A stretch of 27,094 bases of DNA from Planctomycetota bacterium. Its GTDB lineage: Bacteria > Planctomycetota > Planctomycetia > Pirellulales > Lacipirellulaceae. The stretch spans positions 1 to 27,094 of the forward strand of contig JAADIN010000231.1 of assembly GCA_013151315.1 (NCBI GenBank), read 5' to 3'. Positions 14,523-21,885 of this stretch are shown here, in pieces. A program made the position numbers and the translations under genes. The first letter of the stretch is position 1, and each line of letters begins with the position of its first letter. The notes under the pieces are model-generated. The model saw nothing but the letters and a program-made list of their open reading frames with translations, was not told where the DNA came from and made no database searches.

Positions 14523-15812
14523 GTGCCTGGAACGTGTGTTATTGGATTGCAATGGGGCGACGAAGCCAAGGGGAAAATCGTCGACCTGCTCACGCAGCAG
14601 CAAGATGTCGTCGTACGCTATCAGGCGAATGCCGGCCATACCGTCGTCGTGGGCGAGGATATCTACAAACTCTCGCTCCTGCCCAGCGGCGTGCTGACCT
14701 CGGGAGTGACTTGCGTGATCGCCGGCGGTGTGGTTCTCAATCCGGTCAAAGTGATCGAGGAGCTCGACGAGCTTGCTTCGCGTGGCGTCGAAGATAGCGA
14801 CAACCTGCTAATTAGCGATCGGGTGCATGTCATCTTTCCTTGGCATTTTGCCGAAGACAAAGCACTCGACCAGAATACGTCGGACGGTGAGAACATCGGA
14901 ACAACGCAGCGAGGCATCGGCCCCTGTTATCGCGACAAGGTCGGACGGGCTTACGCCGTGCGTTTAGGCGATCTCTATCGAGATACGTTCCGCGATCAGG
15001 TGCGGCACAACGTCGAAGCAAAGAATGCGGTGTTGGCTTCTATGGTTCCCAACGGCGAATTTAAACCGCTTGATGCCGAAGCGATTTGCGATCAGTATCT
15101 CGCCTACGCCGAACGGCTAAAGCCTTACGTCGCCGATACGACCGAATATTTGCTTTCGGCTGCCGAAGCGGGCAAGCGAATTTTGTTTGAGGGAGCGCAA
15201 GGAGCTCTGCTCGATGTCGATCATGGAACTTACCCGTTTGTCACGAGCAGCAATAGCTCGGGCGTAGGCGTGAGCAATGGCTCGGGCGTGCCGGCCCGAT
15301 ATATCAACAAGGTAATCGGCATTGTCAAAGCGTATACCACGCGCGTAGGTGGCGGGCCATTTCCTGTGGAGCAAGACAACGAAATCGGCCAGTTGATCCG
15401 CGATCAAGGCAACGAATATGGCACCGTCACCAAGCGGCCACGCCGTTGCGGTTGGCTCGACACCGTGGCGGTACGATACACGTCGCGGCTGAGTGGCGTC
15501 GATTCGATCTGCGTGATGCTGCTCGATGTCTTGAGTGGCGTGGGCGATCTGAAGATTTGCACCTCCTACAAAATCGACGGCAAAGAGACCCAGCAGTTTC
15601 CGAGCCACACCGACGACCTGCGGCGAGTCGAGCCCGTCTACGAAACGCTACCGGGCTGGGACGAAGATATCACCCAGGCGACCTCGCTTGAAGACCTCCC
15701 TGCCAATGCCCGTGCTTATATGAATCGCATAAGTGAGCTTGTCGGCGTACCGCTGGAGTTTGTGTCGGTCGGACCGGCGCGTAGCCAAACCATCCAAGTG
15801 AATTCGGAATGA
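14523..15812 (+). CDS. purA: Adenylosuccinate synthetase
   Basis: 429 aa. PurA condenses IMP and aspartate using GTP, the first committed step to AMP. Catalytic residues are visible: Asp13 in WGDEAKGK (11-18) and His39 in NAGHT (36-40). LPSGVL, IGTTQRGIGPCYRDKVGR, FEGAQGALLDVDHGTYPFVTSSN and TKRPRRCGWLD are further PurA signatures. The loop reads GDEAKGK where the common form is GDEGKGK. GTG 14523 is chosen because AAGGAG lies at 14511-14516 and PGTCVIGLQWGDE follows directly; the upstream in-frame residues do not fit the family. It overlaps uppS by ATGA, indicating translational coupling. Assignment is secure. Confidence 0.97.
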   Translation: MPGTCVIGLQWGDEAKGKIVDLLTQQQDVVVRYQANAGHTVVVGEDIYKLSLLPSGVLTSGVTCVIAGGVVLNPVKVIEELDELASRGVEDSDNLLISDRVHVIFPWHFAEDKALDQNTSDGENIGTTQRGIGPCYRDKVGRAYAVRLGDLYRDTFRDQVRHNVEAKNAVLASMVPNGEFKPLDAEAICDQYLAYAERLKPYVADTTEYLLSAAEAGKRILFEGAQGALLDVDHGTYPFVTSSNSSGVGVSNGSGVPARYINKVIGIVKAYTTRVGGGPFPVEQDNEIGQLIRDQGNEYGTVTKRPRRCGWLDTVAVRYTSRLSGVDSICVMLLDVLSGVGDLKICTSYKIDGKETQQFPSHTDDLRRVEPVYETLPGWDEDITQATSLEDLPANARAYMNRISELVGVPLEFVSVGPARSQTIQVNSE

Positions 15813-16537
15813 AAGAAATTTCGCATTCAGATGCGAATCGGCCATGCCACATTGCCATTATCATGGATGGCAATGGGCGTTGGGCTCAGCAGCGTGATTT
15901 GCCGCGGGTGGAAGGGCATCGCGCGGGAGTGGCCTCGGTGCGTAAAGTGACCGAGGAATGTGCGCGACTTAAGATCGAGCAATTGACTCTTTATTGTCTT
16001 TCGAGCGAAAACTGGAAACGGCCGCAGCAGGAAATCGACTTCCTGATGCACTTGCTCGAGCAATACATGATCGAAGAGCGCCCGACGATCATGGAAAACA
16101 ATATCCGAGTGCGAATGATCGGACGCCGTACGGACATCCCCGAGCAAGTGCTGAAGGAACTTGACCAGACGGTCGAAATGAGCTCGACGAATACGGGCAT
16201 GTGGCTCAACTTGGCGATCAACTACGGCGCGCGAGCTGAGCTTGTTGATGCGGTGCAAGCGATTGGCAAGAAGTTGGTGGCTGGTGCGCTGGACGTTGAC
16301 GCGATCGACGAAGAGGCGATTTCTGACCATCTCTATACCGCGGGGCTTGCTGATCCTGACTTGCTGGTGCGCACGGCAGGCGAGATGCGGATTAGCAATT
16401 TTCTACTTTGGCAAATCAGCTACGCAGAAATTTGGGTGACCGAAAAATGTTGGCCCGATTTCGACGAGGAGACCTTGCAGCAGGCGATCCGCGATTTCGC
16501 AGGAAGAAACCGCAAGTTCGGCGGGCTGCGAACGTAA
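15809..16537 (+). CDS. uppS: Isoprenyl transferase (undecaprenyl diphosphate synthase)
   Basis: 242 aa. UppS extends FPP with cis-isoprene units to the C55 carrier lipid used for peptidoglycan and O-antigen. IIMDGNGRWA at 18-27 contains the catalytic Asp20. HRAGVASVRKVTEECARL, YCLSSENWKRP, and the C-terminal DLLVRTAGEMRISNFLLWQ and FDEETLQQAIRDFAGRNRKFGG blocks are all family signatures. ATG 15809 overlaps the purA stop (ATGA). uppS followed by cdsA is a classic bacterial order. Here a broken small gene lies between them, and dxr and rseP do not follow. Confidence 0.97.
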   Translation: MKEISHSDANRPCHIAIIMDGNGRWAQQRDLPRVEGHRAGVASVRKVTEECARLKIEQLTLYCLSSENWKRPQQEIDFLMHLLEQYMIEERPTIMENNIRVRMIGRRTDIPEQVLKELDQTVEMSSTNTGMWLNLAINYGARAELVDAVQAIGKKLVAGALDVDAIDEEAISDHLYTAGLADPDLLVRTAGEMRISNFLLWQISYAEIWVTEKCWPDFDEETLQQAIRDFAGRNRKFGGLRT

Positions 16538-16627
16538 TCGCTTTGCCGGCCCCTTGGTTTTGTGGTAGATTGGTTTTTGGCGGTAGAAATAGGAGTCGTC
16601 GAAGGGCTGTTTTTTGGAGAATCTGTT

Positions 16628-16881
16628 ATGACGATCGAAGAACTTCGCAGGGTCTACCTAGCTCGGCCTTTCAGGCCGTTTTCCATTCATTTGGCCGATG
16701 GGAGGAGTTTTGATATTCCTCATCGCGAGTTCCTATCGCACTGCACTCTCCCAAAGGCCGTACGCTGATCGTTTATGGCAAGGGAGAGGACGAGTTTGAT
16801 ATTCTCGATCTCTTGCTTGTCACTGGAATCGAAGTCCATCCTTCCGCTTCCACAGGAAAAAACGGCGAATCCAGCCAGTAA
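16628..16881 (+). pseudogene. Small conserved-hypothetical gene frameshifted by a 5-bp tandem duplication
   Basis: ATG 16628 (GGAG upstream at 16616-16619) opens MTIEELRRVYLARPFRPFSIHLADG, a small protein type I recall from planctomycetes with no known function. The frame stops early at 16768, ending LSHCTLPKAVR. GCACT occurs twice in tandem at 16738-16742 and 16743-16747. Removing one copy joins HREFLSH to SPKGRTLIVYGKG and then FDILDLLLVTGIEV, and restores an 82-aa protein ending at the TAA 16879-16881. The downstream half is therefore preserved in another frame. This could be a recent mutation, a sequencing error or, less likely, a programmed shift. It interrupts the uppS-cdsA pair. Confidence 0.8.
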
Positions 16882-16914
16882 GCCTGTCACCACTGACGAG
16901 TTATCTTCCAAAAC

Positions 16915-17826
16915 GTGCTTCGCTGGCGAATCATTCTTGGCTCTTCTCTGATTGCGATCCTGCTGGCGCTGTGTTGGTTTGATGCGCATGCCCAGCGGCC
17001 TGGGATTTATATGGTCCTGCCAACCGTGGTCCTGTGCCTGCTTGCAACGCAGGAAATGTTGAGGCTGTTTCGTAAGTTGGGGCAGAAACCGACCGCTTGG
17101 ACGATTTATCTAGGAACCCTACTGCCTGTGCTTGGGGCATGTGCCCCGATTGCCTGGATAGAGTATCCGAGCGATTGCCCCGTGGGACGGCTAGGCTGGC
17201 TCGCTTGCGGTTTAGCAGCCGGACTCTTGGTGGCGATTGTCGGCGAGATCTGGCGCTACCGCCAGCCGGGCAGCACGATTGTGAACCTTGCCCTGGCAGC
17301 GTTGTCCATTCTCTACGTCGGCGGATTGATGGGCTTCCTGATTCAGTTGCGACTATTGAACATCGACGGCAGTGTCTCGCGCGGAGGGTTGCTGGCCATG
17401 ATCTCGGCGATCGTCGTCGTGAAGGCGGCAGACACCGGTGCGTATACCGCAGGAAATTTGTGGGGGAGTCATAAGATGGCGCCCGTAATCAGCCCAGGAA
17501 AAACCTGGGAGGGCTTGCTCGGAGGGATCGCCTTGGCCGTTGTCGGGTCGCTGATCACCCTGGGACCATTGGCTCGGGCGCTTGGTTGCGAAAGCGATGC
17601 GAGTTGGCTCCACTGGTTGATCGGCGCAGTGGCGTATGGGTTAGTCGTTAGCGGTGCGGGCATACTTGGCGACTTGGCCGAGTCGATGCTGAAACGTGAC
17701 GCGGGGGTAAAAGATTCGAGTTCTTGGCTGCCTGGGCTCGGCGGTGTGCTCGATTTGCTCGATTCGCTGCTTGTGGCGGCTCCTGTGGCCTACCTATTTT
17801 GGGTAATGGAGTTGGTGGGCCTATGA
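16915..17826 (+). CDS. cdsA: Phosphatidate cytidylyltransferase
   Basis: 303-aa inner-membrane enzyme that makes CDP-diacylglycerol from phosphatidic acid and CTP, the precursor of all bacterial phospholipids. About eight hydrophobic segments run from residue 5 to the C-terminus. KAADTGAYTAGNLWGSHKMAPVISPGKTWEG and, at about residues 250-270, GDLAESMLKRDAGVKDSSSWLPG followed by GGVLDLLDSLL form the CTP-transferase signature. The start is GTG 16915, 33 bases past the broken small gene, with no strong Shine-Dalgarno sequence. It follows uppS in the same direction, as in many bacteria. Assignment is secure. Confidence 0.95.
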   Translation: MLRWRIILGSSLIAILLALCWFDAHAQRPGIYMVLPTVVLCLLATQEMLRLFRKLGQKPTAWTIYLGTLLPVLGACAPIAWIEYPSDCPVGRLGWLACGLAAGLLVAIVGEIWRYRQPGSTIVNLALAALSILYVGGLMGFLIQLRLLNIDGSVSRGGLLAMISAIVVVKAADTGAYTAGNLWGSHKMAPVISPGKTWEGLLGGIALAVVGSLITLGPLARALGCESDASWLHWLIGAVAYGLVVSGAGILGDLAESMLKRDAGVKDSSSWLPGLGGVLDLLDSLLVAAPVAYLFWVMELVGL

Positions 17827-17828
17827 TT

Positions 17829-17876
17829 GGGGGGTCGGGGTCGGGGACGACCCGGCTCGCTGGGGGGCTTTGCGGG
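17829..17876 (+). other. G-run cluster directly after cdsA; possible G-quadruplex or hairpin
   Basis: Five runs of four or more G's occur in 48 bases: 17829-17834, 17837-17840, 17843-17846, 17862-17867 and 17873-17876. The fourth loop is 15 bases, longer than a canonical quadruplex loop. GGGTC and GACCC can also pair within it. It begins two bases after the cdsA stop. Significance is uncertain. Confidence 0.3.
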
Positions 17877-17948
17877 GCCTGTACGACCGGTGCAATCCTT
17901 GTAACTCATTGGCCATGAACCATTTAGGCGTAACTGCCAGAGTTCCAC

Positions 17949-17978
17949 TAGTTTCGCGCTAGGACCATTAGGTATAGT
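17949..17978 (+). promoter_or_regulatory. Possible phoH promoter (-10 TATAGT)
   Basis: TATAGT at 17973-17978 matches TATAAT in 5 of 6 positions. The sequence 16-18 bp upstream (around TAGTTT, 17949-17954) is a poor -35. The heptamer array 17983-18010 would fall in the 5' untranslated region. Confidence 0.3.
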
Positions 17979-17982
17979 TAAT

Positions 17983-18010
17983 GAAAGCTGATGGCTGAGA
18001 GCTGACAGCT
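17983..18010. repeat. Heptamer tandem array, four units (consensus GANRGCT)
   Basis: GAAAGCT, GATGGCT, GAGAGCT and GACAGCT follow each other without gaps at 17983-18010. It lies 46 bp before the phoH ATG, in the 230-bp stretch after cdsA. Confidence 0.85.
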
Positions 18011-18056
18011 TCCTTTTTACTTCGAGCGACAGCCAGTGTGCGGTCGCCTTGCGTGC

Positions 18057-19001
18057 ATGATTGAAGCAACCATCTCGGTCGGCGATGCCGAAAATCTTCT
18101 CCTCTTGCTGGGGGTGCAGGATCAGCACCTCAAGCAGATCCGTGGCACCATTCCCGCGAAGATTTCTGCACGCAACGGAAAAATATTAGTCCAAGGCGAC
18201 GAGGCCGATGTGCTCCAAGCGACGGCGGTTCTTGAAGAGCTGCGCGCCCGAATCGATCGCAATATTTTGCTTGATTCCGAGCAGGTTTCGCAGGTGATCC
18301 GTCGCGTGACCAGCGGCGAGAAACTGCTCAAAACCGATCCGATCGGCGTTCATGGTGGCCGATCGGTCCACCCGCGCACTCAGGGTCAAATTGAATACGT
18401 CGAGGCAATTCGGAATCATGCCCTGGTGTTTTGCACGGGGCCCGCTGGCACGGGCAAAACCTATCTTGCCGTTGCGACGGCGATCGAAGCGTTGCGGGCT
18501 CAGCAGATTCGGAAGATCGTCTTGGTCCGCCCTGCGGTCGAAGCGGGAGAAAGCCTGGGCTATCTTCCGGGCGACTTGCAGGCGAAGATCAATCCCTATT
18601 TGCGTCCCTTGCTCGACTCGCTGCAGGATATGATGGACTATGACCAAATGCAACAGTCGATGGAAGAAGATGTCATCGAAGTCGTGCCCCTGGCCTACAT
18701 GCGAGGCCGAACGCTTAACGAGGCATTTGTTATTCTCGACGAGGCACAAAACACGACCGTGTCGCAAATGAAAATGTTTCTTACGCGCATGGGCGAAGGC
18801 TCGCAGGTGGTCGTCTCGGGCGACACCTCGCAGATGGATTTGTCATCCCACACCAAGAGTGGTCTGATTGATGCGTTGTCACGCTTGCGTGATATTGAAG
18901 GTTTTGTCCGAGTGACTTTGCACACGACCGACATTGTTCGCCATCGATTGGTACAAGATATTGTCCGCGCTTATGAGGAGGGTTCGAAGAAGAAACGGTA
19001 A
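18057..19001 (+). CDS. PhoH-like ATPase (YbeZ type)
   Basis: 314 aa, cytoplasmic. PhoH proteins are P-loop ATPases; the YbeZ type is functionally linked to YbeY in rRNA handling. Walker A is GPAGTGKT at about 128-135; Walker B is FVILDEAQN at about 224-232. IEYVEAIRNHALVFCTGPAGTGKTYLA, VEAGESLGYLPGDLQAKINPYLRPL, and SGDTSQMDL are family blocks. The first 100 residues form the KH-like N-terminal domain (ATISVGDAENLLLLLG, KILVQGDEADVLQA). ATG 18057 is chosen; GTG 18036 would add seven residues. It is followed by a 7TM-HD phosphohydrolase, ybeY and a CorC-like gene on the same strand. Family call is secure. Confidence 0.95.
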   Translation: MIEATISVGDAENLLLLLGVQDQHLKQIRGTIPAKISARNGKILVQGDEADVLQATAVLEELRARIDRNILLDSEQVSQVIRRVTSGEKLLKTDPIGVHGGRSVHPRTQGQIEYVEAIRNHALVFCTGPAGTGKTYLAVATAIEALRAQQIRKIVLVRPAVEAGESLGYLPGDLQAKINPYLRPLLDSLQDMMDYDQMQQSMEEDVIEVVPLAYMRGRTLNEAFVILDEAQNTTVSQMKMFLTRMGEGSQVVVSGDTSQMDLSSHTKSGLIDALSRLRDIEGFVRVTLHTTDIVRHRLVQDIVRAYEEGSKKKR

Positions 19002-19005
19002 AGAA

Positions 19006-19075
19006 GAGGCTAGAGGTTAGAGGCTAGACAAAGAAACTAGTCCTAACTTCTAACCTCCAGCCTCTAACCTTCAGC
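19006..19075. repeat. Inverted pair of heptamer arrays between phoH and the 7TM-HD gene
   Basis: GAGGCTA, GAGGTTA and GAGGCTA lie in tandem at 19006-19026. The right side, 19041-19075, is five heptamers of consensus YTYYARC (for example CTCTAAC, CTCCAGC), the complement of the left type. The two arrays can pair into a long imperfect hairpin. They nearly fill the 84-bp gap and leave no Shine-Dalgarno sequence before ATG 19086. Confidence 0.8.
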
Positions 19076-19085
19076 CTTATTTCAT

Positions 19086-21353
19086 ATGCCTACCAACGGT
19101 CATCAAAAACGCACAAGGCAACAACGGGTTGCCGCGGTCGAGCTGCCTCCAGGCGTCTGGGGCACCCTTGCCAGCCAGCTCAGGCGGGGAAGTATCCTGC
19201 TGCGTTTGGCCCTGTGCGCTCTGGTTGCTTTGTTGCTGTGGGCTTTTACACGCGGATGGGAACCTCCGCTGAATTATCGACTGGGCCAGATTTCGCAACG
19301 CGACATCGTGGTCCGCGTCGACTTCCAGCAGCCTGACCCGAAGAGGACCGAAGAGGAACGCGAGAAAGCGCGTCAACTCGCGGTCGCGGTTTACGACCAA
19401 GACCTGGAACCGCTCGTTCAACTACGAGCCCAGTTGCGGCTTGATCTTGGCAAACTTCTTTCGACGGAGACCTATGCCGATTTGGACCAGAAATTGTGGT
19501 CCCAATTTCAACCCCCGCTGGCCGAGGGAACTCCCGACCCAACTGAGGAAGAACGCGAACAACAATATCAACGGTTTCGTGATGCCTTTGCAGAAGACAG
19601 CTTACTTGAAAAATTTGGTGAGCAGCTCACCGAGGCCATGTCGCCGTTAGAGCAATGGGGCTTGCTCGACGAACCGGCTCAGGATGTGAATTTGGAAAAA
19701 ATCTTCGTGCGTTCTGGCGAAGACCAAGGATTTGCGGTCGAAGCGCAAAGAGATATCTCGGAGGTGCTCATCGACAGTGCTACCGCCCGCCTACAGCAAT
19801 CGCTCAACGAAAAACTAGGGTCGATTGAATTGGCTCAACGAATCTTTGCCTGGATACGCCCTCGCCTCCAACCCACGTTAACGCTCAACAGCGCGGCTAC
19901 CCATGAGGCTCAAGATAAAGCTGCCGCCGAGATCCCGATTCAGACCAAACCGTTCCACGCCGGCGAAGAGACCCTGGCCCGAGCGGGGGAGCCATTTTCG
20001 ATCGAAGTGCTCGACTTACTTCGCTTGGAACACGAGCAGTTGCTTGCCGAGCAAGACTTCGGAGCGCGTCTCCGTCGCTCGTTGGCCGTCTTTGGGATGT
20101 ATGTTGCACTTTACACGTTGTGTGGATTTTACATTTTCTCGCGCGACCCAAAAATCTTGACCGAACTTTCTCGCTTTGTTTCGCTGCTGTCGTTGGTGAT
20201 CTTGTCGGTCGTCCTCTCGATCACGGTTAGTCAGTATAGCTGGGGGGCCGATTTGATCCCACTCTTGCTTTTGGCGATGACTGCGGCAATTGCCTACAAC
20301 CAGGAAATGGCTTTACTCCTGGCAGCCTCGGTCACACTGGTTGTCACGGTTTCGATTGGTCACGATATGTCGCAGGCACTGGTGTTGATGGCAACGGTCG
20401 CGGGAACGGTCCTGGTGTTGAAACGGGTCCATACACGCGGAAAACTGCTTTCGGTCGGCTTCGTCGCGGCAGGAGTTGCGCTGCTGACGACCATCGGAGT
20501 CGGAACCCTTTACGGCCAGCCTTGGTCGTTGCTGTGGGAAGACGGATTCATGCTTGCCGTGTGGGCGATCATCGCCGGTTCGCTGATGACGGTGCTCTTG
20601 CCAACCGTCGAACGCGTCTTTGGCGTGCAAACTGATTTGAGTCTGATCGAGCTGGGCGATCCGGCCCATCCGTTGCTGCAAGAACTAATCCGCCGGGCTC
20701 CAGGAACCTACAACCATTCCATCACGGTCGCGTCGCTCGCGGAGGCGGCTGCCGAATCGGTCGGTGCCCGTGGTCTTTTGGTGCGAGTGGGGGCCTATTT
20801 TCACGACATCGGCAAGATGCTCAAACCGGGCTACTTCATCGAGAACCAAAGCCAAGGAGACAATCGGCACGACTCGCTCGTGCCGGCAATGAGTAAGTTG
20901 GTGATTATTGCCCATGTGAAAGACGGCGCCGACTTGGCTCGGCAGAACAAGTTGCCCGAACCGATTATCGACTTCATCCAGCAACATCACGGCACGGCGT
21001 TGGTCGAATATTTTTATCGGCAAGCCAACGAGCAGAAAGAAAAAGATCCGGATGGCAGCGAGGTCGACGAAAGTTCGTTCCGCTACCCCGGTCCCAAGCC
21101 ACAAACCAAAGAGGCGGGCGTGCTCATGCTTGCCGATGTGGTGGAGAGTGCTAGCCGAGCCCTGAAAGAACCGACTCCCTCTCGTATCGAGAGCATCGTC
21201 GAAGATCTGGCCATGAAACGCCTGTTAGATGGGCAATTTGACGAATGTGGGCTCACTTTGGAAGAAGTCCGAAAAATCGGCGAAAGTTTGGTAAAATCGT
21301 TGACGGCCGTTTACCACGGTCGAGTGAAGTATCCAGGGCAAGAAACAGCGTAA
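19086..21353 (+). CDS. 7TM-HD (PgpH-like) cyclic-di-AMP phosphodiesterase family protein
   Basis: 755 aa. One membrane segment at about 40-57 (LALCALVALLLWAF) leads into a large extracytoplasmic 7TMR-HDED-like region (60-340) with charged helices. A cluster of hydrophobic helices follows at about 350-520, then a cytoplasmic HD domain. APGTYNHS, FHDIGKM (His-Asp near 572) and HVKDGADLARQNKLPEPIIDFIQQHHGT near 615-640 are HD metal-site motifs. In Firmicutes PgpH degrades c-di-AMP and its gene sits between phoH and ybeY, exactly as here. Whether this organism makes c-di-AMP cannot be seen in the window. ATG 19086 lacks a visible Shine-Dalgarno sequence. ybeY starts 13 bases after the stop. Confidence 0.92.
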   Translation: MPTNGHQKRTRQQRVAAVELPPGVWGTLASQLRRGSILLRLALCALVALLLWAFTRGWEPPLNYRLGQISQRDIVVRVDFQQPDPKRTEEEREKARQLAVAVYDQDLEPLVQLRAQLRLDLGKLLSTETYADLDQKLWSQFQPPLAEGTPDPTEEEREQQYQRFRDAFAEDSLLEKFGEQLTEAMSPLEQWGLLDEPAQDVNLEKIFVRSGEDQGFAVEAQRDISEVLIDSATARLQQSLNEKLGSIELAQRIFAWIRPRLQPTLTLNSAATHEAQDKAAAEIPIQTKPFHAGEETLARAGEPFSIEVLDLLRLEHEQLLAEQDFGARLRRSLAVFGMYVALYTLCGFYIFSRDPKILTELSRFVSLLSLVILSVVLSITVSQYSWGADLIPLLLLAMTAAIAYNQEMALLLAASVTLVVTVSIGHDMSQALVLMATVAGTVLVLKRVHTRGKLLSVGFVAAGVALLTTIGVGTLYGQPWSLLWEDGFMLAVWAIIAGSLMTVLLPTVERVFGVQTDLSLIELGDPAHPLLQELIRRAPGTYNHSITVASLAEAAAESVGARGLLVRVGAYFHDIGKMLKPGYFIENQSQGDNRHDSLVPAMSKLVIIAHVKDGADLARQNKLPEPIIDFIQQHHGTALVEYFYRQANEQKEKDPDGSEVDESSFRYPGPKPQTKEAGVLMLADVVESASRALKEPTPSRIESIVEDLAMKRLLDGQFDECGLTLEEVRKIGESLVKSLTAVYHGRVKYPGQETA

Positions 21354-21357
21354 AAGG

Positions 21358-21385
21358 GAATGCGGAATGCGGAATGCGGATTGCG
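21358..21385. repeat. Heptamer tandem array, four units (GAATGCG), running into ybeY
   Basis: GAATGCG occurs three times in perfect tandem at 21358-21378, then GATTGCG at 21379-21385, then decays into GAATAG. The ybeY ATG (21367) falls within the second unit, so the first residues of YbeY are repeat-encoded. Confidence 0.9.
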
Positions 21386-21885
21386 GAATAGATGAGCAGG
21401 CTCTACGCATTCAGGTCGCCAACGAGCAATCTTCGCTCGCGATTGACGAGCCGCAACTTATTGCCGCCGTGCGGTCGGTTCTCGAAGACTCGCCGTACTT
21501 GACGGCCTCGATCAGCGTGGCGGTGGTTGATGACCCGACGATTCACCAGATCAATCGCCAGTATCTGCAGCACGACTACCCGACCGATATTCTGAGCTTC
21601 CCTCTCGGCGCCAGCGACACGCACTTGGAAGGCGAATTGGTCGCCAGCGCCGACACGGCCATCCACAACGCAACCGAGTATGGCTGGCCCGCGCCCGACG
21701 AACTAAGACTCTACCTCATCCACGGTGCGCTGCATCTGGTTGGCTACCGAGACCAAAGTGCCGAAGAGCGTGCCGCCATGGTTGCTGCCGAAGCGCGCCA
21801 TTTGAATAAACTGGGCATTGCGTTGCCGAGAGATACATCTCGCTGGCATCCGGAAGCAACTCAAGGTGAGGCATCCGCGACATGA
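21367..21885 (+). CDS. ybeY: Endoribonuclease YbeY (rRNA maturation factor)
   Basis: 172 aa. YbeY is a zinc-dependent RNase involved in 16S 3'-end maturation and ribosome quality control. VAVVDDPTIHQINRQYLQHDYPTDILSFPL and GELVASADTA are family blocks. The zinc motif is HGALHLVGYRD: His119 and His123 are present, but the third ligand position (residue 129) is Asp instead of the usual His. ATG 21367 lies within the heptamer repeat; AAAGGG at 21353-21358 is suitably spaced. The first 10 residues (MRNADCGIDE) are thus repeat-derived or nearly so, and family similarity begins at about ALRIQVANEQ. The stop overlaps the next gene by ATGA. Confidence 0.92.
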   Translation: MRNADCGIDEQALRIQVANEQSSLAIDEPQLIAAVRSVLEDSPYLTASISVAVVDDPTIHQINRQYLQHDYPTDILSFPLGASDTHLEGELVASADTAIHNATEYGWPAPDELRLYLIHGALHLVGYRDQSAEERAAMVAAEARHLNKLGIALPRDTSRWHPEATQGEASAT

